Positions 7,749 to 14,662 of a DNA stretch of 26,719 nucleotides are shown in pieces. The stretch's first letter is position 1; every line of letters begins with the position of its first letter. Below the pieces are notes generated by a model. That model made no database searches, was not told the DNA's origin, and was given only the letters and a program-made list of their open reading frames with translations. Source of the stretch: CAYJBP01 sp964372025 (GTDB lineage: Bacteria > Bacillota > Dehalobacteriia > UBA4068); assembly GCA_964372025.1 (NCBI GenBank), contig CAYJPF010000029.1, forward strand, positions 1-26,719. Reading direction: 5' to 3'. The translations under genes were made by a program, and so were the position numbers.

Positions 7749-9485
7749 CTAAGCCTGATAAGCCTTACGGGCATCACTATAACCGGTAACGGCTAAAGTT
7801 TTAGGATCGAGGATAATACCATAATCCTCTAAAGCCTGCTCGATAGTGATATATTCATTCTTAACATCCCAGATAACCATTTCCTCTTTGCGGGCAAGTG
7901 GATTACCATAACCGCCGCCGCTGGCGCAAACCATTCTTACGCTATCGCCGGTATTAAGCTGGTATTGGGCGGTGGTGCCCATAGGGCCATCTTTAAGCCG
8001 GCCGTCCTTATCATAAAAGGCGAAATTATTATTACTGCCATCTTTACCGCCACCAAAGCCCCAGCAATTAATCTTATTACGGCCAAAATTAGCCGAGAAG
8101 AATTGATTATCGCTTAAAGCCTCGTAAGTGCGTACGCAGCCGCTGCCGCCACGATATTCGCCGGCGCCTTGGCCATCGGTATGCAGGCTAAACTCATTAA
8201 TTCTAATGCCATAACGGGTTTCGGCCATTTCTACCGGCACATTATAGGTTTCGCCATCGGCTACGCAGAATTGGCCAACCTCGCCATCTTTACCGGCCGA
8301 AGCACCCCAGCCGCCGCCGGTAGGCTCGACGATTAAGAACGATTCGCCGGTAGCAGGGTTAATACCCGATTGTACTACCGCACAAACCGAAAGCATATGC
8401 CCGGCCCCCAAATACTCGGGGAAATGAGGAGCAAGGGCGCGCCATACTACCTCGCCTGCTAAAAGCAAGCTTTCGAAATAGCAAGAAGTAGGTGCCGGCG
8501 GCAAAGCACGCAGCACCGAGCCCTCCTCGGTAATAACCCTAATCGGGCGGAAAATGCCATCATTGGCAATTAAATCTGCACCCATAATGGCCATATAAAC
8601 AATTTTAACCCCGGCACCGGCTGCGGTAAAGCCGGCATTAATTGTGCTGGCTACCTGCGGCGAGCTGCCGGTAAAATCGGCAATAAATTCATCATCGGTA
8701 ATGGTAACTTTAACTTTTACCTTAACCATATTGCCATTGCCATCATCATCTAAATAATCTTCCATCTCAAAAACGCCTTTGGGCATTTCCTTTAAGCGCT
8801 TGCGAGCCATCAATTCGCCTTGATCTAATAAACGAGCCATAGCCCCCTTTAATACATCCAAGCTGTATTTATCGCATAAATCGTTTAAACGATTATAGCC
8901 GGTACGCAAGGAAGAAATTTGCCCCCACATATCGCCTTCGTTTAAGGCAGGATAACGCACATTAGAACACATCATATCATAAATGCCCTGCACCAGCTCG
9001 CCTTTATCAACGATTTTAATGCCCGAGAAGCAAAGGCCTTCTTGGAATAATTCGGTAGCCTTCATGGTAAAAGAACCGGGATAAGTGCCGCCAACATCTG
9101 TCCAGTGGGCTTTATTGCCGATAAAGGCAATTAGCTCATCTTGATAGAATACCGGCATGCACATGCCAATATCCGATAAATGAGTACCACCGCCCATATA
9201 AGGATCGTTGATAATAAAAACATCGCCCGGGTTTAGGTTTTCTTTACCGAATTTTTCGATGATAGCCTGCACCAAAGGAGAAATTGTGCCGATAAAGCCG
9301 CAAGCACCATTACCTTGGGTTAAAAGGTTGCCGTCGGCATCGGTAATGCCGGTGGCATAGTCTAGGGTTTCGTAAATAACCGGGCTCATCGAGGTTTGGG
9401 CAAAAGCATAGAATACCTCATTGCTTACCGCAACTAAAGCATCTTTAACAATATCTAAAGTAACTGCATCAATTTTGGTCATCAT
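7749..9485 (-). CDS. hyuB: Hydantoinase B/oxoprolinase family protein (HyuB)
   Basis: Second subunit of the HyuA-HyuB type enzymes, which act on cyclic amides such as N-methylhydantoin or 5-oxoproline, or carboxylate ketones in the acetone carboxylase branch. The family is recognised by NDPYMGGGTHLSD (94-106) and the glycine-rich PTGGGWGASAGKDGE. H102, D105 and H127 have the same spacing as the Mn ligands I recall for acetone carboxylase alpha (150/153/175), so a metal site is likely intact. The 578-aa length is normal for a stand-alone B subunit. Two ATGs overlap (9485 and 9482). GGGAGGG is three bases from the first and six from the second, so 9482 may be the true start. It follows hyuA by ten bases in one operon. 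No gamma subunit is present, which argues against an acetone carboxylase. Confidence 0.92.
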   Translation of the reverse strand: MMTKIDAVTLDIVKDALVAVSNEVFYAFAQTSMSPVIYETLDYATGITDADGNLLTQGNGACGFIGTISPLVQAIIEKFGKENLNPGDVFIINDPYMGGGTHLSDIGMCMPVFYQDELIAFIGNKAHWTDVGGTYPGSFTMKATELFQEGLCFSGIKIVDKGELVQGIYDMMCSNVRYPALNEGDMWGQISSLRTGYNRLNDLCDKYSLDVLKGAMARLLDQGELMARKRLKEMPKGVFEMEDYLDDDGNGNMVKVKVKVTITDDEFIADFTGSSPQVASTINAGFTAAGAGVKIVYMAIMGADLIANDGIFRPIRVITEEGSVLRALPPAPTSCYFESLLLAGEVVWRALAPHFPEYLGAGHMLSVCAVVQSGINPATGESFLIVEPTGGGWGASAGKDGEVGQFCVADGETYNVPVEMAETRYGIRINEFSLHTDGQGAGEYRGGSGCVRTYEALSDNQFFSANFGRNKINCWGFGGGKDGSNNNFAFYDKDGRLKDGPMGTTAQYQLNTGDSVRMVCASGGGYGNPLARKEEMVIWDVKNEYITIEQALEDYGIILDPKTLAVTGYSDARKAYQA

Positions 9486-9495
9486 TATCCCTCCC

Positions 9496-11538
9496 TTAAT
9501 TAACTAGCTCTATAATTAAATTGCCGTATTTATCTACTTCTAAGCTTTGCTCGGCATAAACCAAGGTAGCCGAGGTTTGCTCTTCCACAATGGCCGGCCC
9601 CATTAATTTAGCACCGCAACCTAATTTATTGCGATCGTAAATTTTGGTATCTACCCAGCCTTGCTCGGCAAAGTAAACGGGACGGGTTTCGATAATAGCG
9701 GTATCGGCAGCGCCTTGATGGGGAGCAATTTCCGGTAATTTGGGCTTTTCCAAGCGGCCATAGGATACCAAATGCAGATTAACAATTTCGGTGGGGGTAT
9801 CCGGCAAGCGGAAGGTATAATAATGCTCATGAGTATCATGGAAACGATTGATAATTTCCTGCTTGATATCTTCTGTCCAGGGGATGGGCGGCACATTTAC
9901 CTTAACGGTATGCTCTTGACCCATATAGCGCATATCGGCGATAAAGGAATTGACGATATTTTCCTCGGCAATGCCTTCGGCCGCAAATTGGGCTTTGGCT
10001 TGCTCGAGCAAATCTGTCCACATGGCATTAAGATCGGCCGGAGCTACATCGTTTACGCGGCAGATTTTGGTTTGGATATAATCATGGCGTACATCGGTCA
10101 TCAACATGCCCCAGGCCGAGAATACCGAGGCAGCTAAGGGGATGATTACCTTATGAATATTTAGCTCTTTGGCCAAATAAGCAGCATGCATTGGGCCGCC
10201 GCCGCCAAAGGCTACCATGGCAAAATCGCGCGGATCATAACCACGGCGCACCGAGATTAATTTTAAGGCATTATACATATTAGAATCGGCCACCCGGATA
10301 ATGCTCATAGCGGCTTCTTCGACGGTTTTAGCCAAAGGATTGCCTACTTTTTCCATAATGGCGGCCTTAACTTTAGCTAAATCAACCTCGTTATCAAAGT
10401 TTTTGGCCGATAGGCGGCCTACAATTAAGCTGGCATCGGTGGTGGTGGGGTTTTCGCCGCCACGACCATAAGCCACCGGCCCCGGCAAAGCGCCTGCCGA
10501 TTGCGGGCCCACTTTTAAAGAGCCGGCATCGTCAATCCAGGCAATAGAGCCGCCGCCATTACCGATTTCTACAATATCCACAACCGGGCACATAATCGGA
10601 TAGCCGGAAAAAGTATCGCTGCGCTCGATGCGATATTCGGTGGTAACTTTAACTTCGCCCTTATCGATTAGGGAGCATTTAGCGGTGGTGCCGCCAATAT
10701 CAAAGGCAATAATATTTTCCTCACCGATTAATTGGCCTAAAATAGCCGAACCATAAACACCGGCTACCGGGCCTGATTCTACAATATTAATCGGGGTTTG
10801 CTTGGCTTGATCAAAAGTGGTGCTACCACCATTGCTTTGCATAATAAACTTTTTGCTTGTAATGCCGGTTTCTTCCAAGCGATTTTCGAGCTTGTTTATA
10901 TAAGTAGAAGCAATGGGCATAACATAAGAGTTTAGCGCCACGGTAGAGGTGCGCTCGTACTCGCGCCATTCTCTGGTTACTTCATTAGAAGATGTTACAT
11001 AAATTTCCGGCCAATACTTTTTAACCAATTCAACAGTTTTGCGCTCATGGCTATCATTGGCATAGGAATTGATAAAGCATACCGCAATGGCTTCTACGCC
11101 TTCGCTTTTAAAATAATCAACACAAGTTTTAACATCATCTTCGTTTAAGGGGGTTAAAACTTGGCCATCATAGGTAATTCGCTCGCTAACTTCTTGTCGC
11201 AAATAGCGGGGTATAAAAGGACGTGGTTTAGCAAAAACAATATTAAATAAATCGGGACGATTCATTCTGGCAATTTCCAAAACATCTCTAAAGCCTTTAG
11301 TGGTAATTAAAGCAGTTTTGGCGCCTTTTCTTTCGGTTAAGGCATTGATAATGGTGGTGGTGCCATGCACAAAAGATGCTACTTCGTTAGCATTTACCCC
11401 ACTTTTAAGGAAAACATCGATAACGCCCTGCTCAAAGTTGGGCGGTGTGGTATGGCTTTTGCTTAAAATCATTTTTCCGGCCTCATCAACGGCCACTAAA
11501 TCTGTAAAGGTTCCTCCGATATCTGTTGCTACTCGCAT
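9496..11538 (-). CDS. hyuA: Hydantoinase A/oxoprolinase family ATPase (HyuA)
   Basis: First subunit of the HyuA-HyuB enzyme; it binds ATP with an actin/hexokinase-like fold and activates the substrate amide by phosphorylation. Visible motifs: the N-terminal nucleotide loop DIGGTFTDLVAVD at residues 6-18, a second loop AFDIGGTTAKCSLI in the central domain, and FGGGGPMHAAYLAKEL toward the C-terminal third. The frame extends upstream to 11577, but AAAGGTGG lies just before the ATG at 11536-11538, and the family normally begins with the M-x-V-x-x-D-x-G-G-T-F-T-D pattern. I therefore place the start at 11538 (680 aa). A nearly perfect 13-bp inverted repeat lies in the leader. The divergent NCS1 permease suggests the substrate is an imported cyclic amide or nucleobase-related compound; the exact substrate cannot be read from the sequence. 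Confidence 0.93.
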   Translation of the reverse strand: MRVATDIGGTFTDLVAVDEAGKMILSKSHTTPPNFEQGVIDVFLKSGVNANEVASFVHGTTTIINALTERKGAKTALITTKGFRDVLEIARMNRPDLFNIVFAKPRPFIPRYLRQEVSERITYDGQVLTPLNEDDVKTCVDYFKSEGVEAIAVCFINSYANDSHERKTVELVKKYWPEIYVTSSNEVTREWREYERTSTVALNSYVMPIASTYINKLENRLEETGITSKKFIMQSNGGSTTFDQAKQTPINIVESGPVAGVYGSAILGQLIGEENIIAFDIGGTTAKCSLIDKGEVKVTTEYRIERSDTFSGYPIMCPVVDIVEIGNGGGSIAWIDDAGSLKVGPQSAGALPGPVAYGRGGENPTTTDASLIVGRLSAKNFDNEVDLAKVKAAIMEKVGNPLAKTVEEAAMSIIRVADSNMYNALKLISVRRGYDPRDFAMVAFGGGGPMHAAYLAKELNIHKVIIPLAASVFSAWGMLMTDVRHDYIQTKICRVNDVAPADLNAMWTDLLEQAKAQFAAEGIAEENIVNSFIADMRYMGQEHTVKVNVPPIPWTEDIKQEIINRFHDTHEHYYTFRLPDTPTEIVNLHLVSYGRLEKPKLPEIAPHQGAADTAIIETRPVYFAEQGWVDTKIYDRNKLGCGAKLMGPAIVEEQTSATLVYAEQSLEVDKYGNLIIELVN

Positions 11539-11562
11539 AAATAACCACCTTTCTGTTCGTTT

Positions 11563-11596
11563 TATAAACTTAAGCAAATAAATGCCTAAGTTTATA
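11563..11596. promoter_or_regulatory. Inverted repeat between hyuA and the permease gene
   Basis: TATAAACTTAAGC (11563-11575) and GCCTAAGTTTATA (11584-11596) are inverted with one mismatch in 13 and an 8-bp spacer. It lies 25 bases upstream of the hyuA start in the divergent intergenic region. It may be a dimeric repressor/activator site or an RNA hairpin in the hyuA leader. No regulator gene is adjacent. I found no convincing -35/-10 pair for either direction. Confidence 0.5.
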
Positions 11597-11736
11597 TTCG
11601 TGATTAAAGCCTTGTTTCCTTTAATTTAATACCTAAATTGTTTACTATCTTAACAATGTAATTAAAAGGATATTTTTTGTTTATGGAGAATATAAAGTTT
11701 AGTAAGTAAATAATATGCATTAAAGGAGGCTAAATT

Positions 11737-13095
11737 ATGACAGAAAACAAAGCAGATCAACAAGCTATGGAACAAAGCTCGGTGGAATCCAAACTAGGCG
11801 ATGATAATCCCTTAAACCCGGTGCCGCTGGAAAAACGCCAGCACTGGCTAACCCCGGCCATGATTTTTGGTGGCTTGGAGTTTTGCGTACCGGTATTGAT
11901 GGTAGGTGCAGCTTTGGCTACATCATATAGCTTAGCAGCTACTATTCCGATTTTACTTATTGCATTTTTTGGTATTCAGTGGATTGGTAATATTGTTAAT
12001 GGCTATATGGGTGCTAAAACAGGCTTATCTTCTTCGATCTTGGCTCGCTGTAGTTTTGGTCAGCGTCAATCGCAGATTATCATTGCTTTTGTGGTAATGG
12101 TGGCATGTATGGGCTGGTGGGGTATTCAAACCGAGGTAACCGGTGATTCTATCTGTGCGATGCTGGGCATCGATCATACTGCGCCTGCTAATTTTGGTAT
12201 TCGTGCTTTAATTATTACTATTGTAGGTATTTTATTTGCTATTCCTTCCATCTTGGGCTTTTCCTCGATGAAGTGGACAGATATTGTTGCTGTACCGGCC
12301 GGTTTAATTTTGGTTGTTTTTGGTATTTATTTAGGTATTAGTAATGCCGGCGGCGTAAGCGAGATTTTTTCCTATAAACCTTCTGCTCCAACCTTAACTT
12401 TTATTGCGGCAATTAATATGATTTTGGGTATGAATATTTCCCAATGGGTAATTGCGGCCGACTATACTCGTTATGCCAAGCCTACCGTGGGCGATGCTAT
12501 TAAAATCCCCTTGGGCATTATTGGTATTGGTATTCCCTTAATGTTTGTTGGTGCTGTTATGGCGGTAGGCCAAGGCACAGGCGATATTGTACAGGTTATG
12601 GTTAACTTGGGCTTCCCCTTCTGGGGCTTTATTGTACTTTGGTTATCTTCTTGGACCAGCCAGTTGGTAAACAATTACAGCATGGGTTTATCGATGAGTA
12701 CCTTATTTGGTGCTAAAACCAATAAAGGCCGTATTATATTAACTATTATTGGTACAATAATCAGCTTAATTTTAAGTATTGGCGGGATTATGGATTATTT
12801 CATCGAGTTCATTTATTTATCTTCGCTATTTTATGCTCCGATTGCCGGCGTAATGTTCACCGATTTCTTCCTGCGTTTTGGTAAATGGGAAGATCATAAG
12901 GGCTGGAATATGATGGCTACTTTAGCTATTGCTTGCGGTATCGGGGTTGGTTATTATACTACCTATGTTAGCCCGATGGGCATTCCGGTTATCCAATGCG
13001 TATTGGTAACTGCGGCTGTTTATTTAATAGCTACTAAAATTAAGGCCGGTGTTAAGCCTGATGAGTTTACACCTGCACGTTTTTTAGCTAAATAG
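11737..13095 (+). CDS. NCS1-family cytosine/purine/hydantoin permease (CodB-like)
   Basis: Membrane permease of the nucleobase:cation symporter-1 family, about 12 membrane helices, 452 aa. The cytoplasmic N-terminus ends NPLNPVPLEKRQHWLTP, the typical entry to helix 1, followed by MIFGGLEFCVPVLMVGAAL. The family motif region GYMGAKTGLSSSILARCSFG (after helix 2) and NISQWVIAADYTRYAKP (mid-protein) match CodB-type transporters. AAAGGAGG at 11722-11729 supports the start. It is transcribed divergently from hyuA-hyuB and probably supplies their substrate, which would make it a hydantoin, allantoin-like or pyrimidine-derived cyclic amide importer (inference). Cytosine itself is less likely because no cytosine deaminase is nearby. 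A copy of the composite hairpin repeat sits right after the stop. Confidence 0.9.
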   Translation: MTENKADQQAMEQSSVESKLGDDNPLNPVPLEKRQHWLTPAMIFGGLEFCVPVLMVGAALATSYSLAATIPILLIAFFGIQWIGNIVNGYMGAKTGLSSSILARCSFGQRQSQIIIAFVVMVACMGWWGIQTEVTGDSICAMLGIDHTAPANFGIRALIITIVGILFAIPSILGFSSMKWTDIVAVPAGLILVVFGIYLGISNAGGVSEIFSYKPSAPTLTFIAAINMILGMNISQWVIAADYTRYAKPTVGDAIKIPLGIIGIGIPLMFVGAVMAVGQGTGDIVQVMVNLGFPFWGFIVLWLSSWTSQLVNNYSMGLSMSTLFGAKTNKGRIILTIIGTIISLILSIGGIMDYFIEFIYLSSLFYAPIAGVMFTDFFLRFGKWEDHKGWNMMATLAIACGIGVGYYTTYVSPMGIPVIQCVLVTAAVYLIATKIKAGVKPDEFTPARFLAK

Positions 13096-13110
13096 TATTA
13101 TACAAAAAGG

Positions 13111-13243
13111 GCTGCCGTAACTTACGGCAGCTCACGCTGCAATTTATTAAACGCAAGGGGGGCAAGCCCCCCCTTTCCATCCCCCCACGGGGAATTGAGT
13201 TTTGGCTTTTTTGCCAGCCTGGGCTGTCGTAATTTACGGCAGC
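13111..13243 (-). repeat. MITE-like composite hairpin repeat, copy 2 (shortened, inverted)
   Basis: Read on the minus strand, this copy has the same core as copies 1 and 3: CAGGCTGGCAAAAAA end, CCCGTGGGG block, G7/C6 hairpin, GCAGC-GTGA-GCTGC hairpin. It lacks the last 75 bp or so (the 13-bp and 15-bp hairpins). It is bounded by two direct, nearly identical hairpins, 13111-13131 and 13223-13243 (arms GCTGYCGTAA and TTACGGCAGC; two differences). Outside the left one is an A5 tract, outside the right one a T7 tract. Confidence 0.8.
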
Positions 13244-13251
13244 TTTTTTTT
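13223..13251 (+). terminator. Terminator of the permease gene
   Basis: A 10-bp hairpin (GCTGTCGTAA with TTACGGCAGC, one G-T pair) is followed by a run of T. It is the right-hand flanking hairpin of repeat copy 2. Its left-hand partner at 13111-13131 lacks a T-tract. Confidence 0.75.
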
Positions 13252-13278
13252 AAAATTTTTAATTAGGAGTTGCTTTAA

Positions 13279-14109
13279 ATGATTAGCTTTAGCACATTGC
13301 TGATAATTATTTTGTTAGCTGCCCTTTTGCTTATTATAATATTTTTACCCAAGCTATTAAAAGCTTTAGGCTATCATCCCGATTATGCCAAAAACAGCTA
13401 TGATTTGCCAACTAAAAAAGCGCTAATTATCAGCACCAGCTGCGATAGAATGGGCAAAAACAATACCAAAACCGGCGTATTCGCTTCGGAATTAACCACC
13501 CCTTATTATGAATTTTTAGATGCCAAGATGGCTGTTGATTTAGCCAGCATCCAAGGCGGTAAAATCCCTTTCGAGCCATTCAGCTTGCGTTATCCTTTGG
13601 CTACTGCGGCCGATTATCGCTTTTTAGCGGATACCCAAGCCCAAAACCTAGCCAATAATTCCCTAAAAATCGACAATATCGATTTTAGCCAATATGATAT
13701 CATCTTCATCGCCGGTGGCTGGGGTGCTGCTTTTGATCTTGGCCAAAGCGATATTTTAGGCGCTAAGATAACACAAGCCCATGCTAAAGGCATTTTGCTG
13801 GGCTCGGTTTGTCATGGCGCTTTAGGCTTTATCAAGGCAGTTGCCCCAGATGGCCGCCCTTTGGTTGCCGGTAAGCAAATTACGGCGGTTTCCGATAGCC
13901 AAATTCGCCAATTAGGTATCATCAAAACCCCTTTGCATCCGGAGCGCGAACTGCGTGCCCTGGGGGCTAATTATCAAAAAAATAGCGCCTTTACAGATAT
14001 TTTAGCCACCAAAGTAGTGGTAGATGCTAATATTATTAGTGGCCAAAACCAAAATTCGGCCGGGGCTACCGCTCAAAAATTGCTGGAATTATTGGCTGCC
14101 CAAAATTAA
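13279..14109 (+). CDS. Membrane-anchored DJ-1/PfpI superfamily protein (Hsp31-like class I glutamine amidotransferase fold)
   Basis: Residues 3-26 form a strong membrane helix, so the protein is probably tethered to the membrane. The remainder is a DJ-1/PfpI domain starting at KKALIISTSCDRMG (about 49). The nucleophilic elbow is GSVCHGALG with C178 next to H179, and E71 in FASELTTPYYEF is in place of the conserved acid. The insert after this glutamate (PFEPFSLRYPLA) resembles the Hsp31/HchA branch, whose members act as glyoxalase III, deglycase or chaperone. Which activity applies cannot be read here. The 276-aa length is near the 230-290 aa usual for that branch plus the anchor. AGGAG at 13265-13269 supports the start. 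A terminator follows at 14161-14201. Confidence 0.85.
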   Translation: MISFSTLLIIILLAALLLIIIFLPKLLKALGYHPDYAKNSYDLPTKKALIISTSCDRMGKNNTKTGVFASELTTPYYEFLDAKMAVDLASIQGGKIPFEPFSLRYPLATAADYRFLADTQAQNLANNSLKIDNIDFSQYDIIFIAGGWGAAFDLGQSDILGAKITQAHAKGILLGSVCHGALGFIKAVAPDGRPLVAGKQITAVSDSQIRQLGIIKTPLHPERELRALGANYQKNSAFTDILATKVVVDANIISGQNQNSAGATAQKLLELLAAQN

Positions 14110-14160
14110 AACTTATTATTAAAATTTATTAGTAAAACTTCCTATTATAATAGTGTTTAC

Positions 14161-14201
14161 TGCAAGCAAAGATGGCTATAATATTTTGCTTGCAATTTTT
14201 T
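14161..14201 (+). terminator. Terminator of the DJ-1-like gene
   Basis: TGCAAGCAAA (14161-14170) pairs with TTTGCTTGCA (14185-14194) around a 14-base loop, followed by an A and a run of T. The right arm contains the -35 hexamer of the next promoter. Confidence 0.75.
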
Positions 14202-14218
14202 TGCTATTATGCTATAAT
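14190..14218 (+). promoter_or_regulatory. Promoter of the cobalamin riboswitch transcript
   Basis: TTGCAA (14190-14195), a 17-base spacer and a perfect TATAAT (14213-14218). The start of transcription would be near 14225, about 30 bases before the aptamer. Confidence 0.8.
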
Positions 14219-14249
14219 GGCCACAGCAACAACAAAATTAAATATTGCG

Positions 14250-14480
14250 AAATCAGTCATTTGCCCTGGTACGATGGGGTAAATGTAAATGGAATGGGGT
14301 TAAATTCCCCGGCGTTACCGGCGCTGTGAATGCGAGGATCTTCCAAAGCATAGGCAACTATGTTAAGCGAAAGCTTGCCACTGTAAATTTTTTATGGGAA
14401 GGTAGGAAAGATACGTAAGAATAGCAATTATTCTATAGCATAAGCCAGAAGACTTACGGATTTCCTGTTCATATTATCGG
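14250..14480 (+). promoter_or_regulatory. Cobalamin (AdoCbl-type) riboswitch aptamer
   Basis: The conserved core elements of the cobalamin riboswitch are present in order: the GGGG-TTAAATT-CCCC hairpin (14296-14310), CTGTGAATGCGAGG (14324-14337), the B12 box GCCACTG (14377-14383), TGGGAAGG (14395-14402), and AAGCCAGAAGAC (14442-14453), with CGTAAG (14414-14419) pairing to CTTACG (14453-14458). This fits the large, AdoCbl-binding class. Aptamer ends are approximate. A terminator hairpin follows at 14516, so binding of cobalamin should switch the downstream gene off by attenuation. Confidence 0.93.
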
Positions 14481-14515
14481 GTAGGATATATGGGTTGTGT
14501 GCATATAAACGGATG

Positions 14516-14549
14516 CATCGATTTTGTTATACAAAATCGATGTTTTTTT
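14516..14549 (+). terminator. Expression-platform terminator of the cobalamin riboswitch
   Basis: A perfect 11-bp stem (CATCGATTTTG at 14516-14526, its complement at 14532-14542) with TTATA loop is followed by a run of seven T. It lies 120 bases before the start of the large surface protein, the normal place for a riboswitch attenuator. Confidence 0.9.
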
Positions 14550-14662
14550 ATGGCCTAAACCCGGGTATAAGCTTTTCGCAATTATAGCAAAGAGGTGATT
14601 AAGCTCGCTTTAGCCAAAAAAGTTAAATTTACTATTATCTAAAATATCCGGAGGAAATTAAA

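Noticed and set aside
9772..10137. 121-residue frame antisense to hyuA
   Set aside because: A shadow of the strongly supported hyuA coding frame; no ribosome binding site or recognisable domain.
11539..11577. N-terminal extension of HyuA by 13 residues
   Set aside because: The extension is basic and atypical of the family and lacks a ribosome binding site, while AAAGGTGG directly precedes the ATG at 11538.
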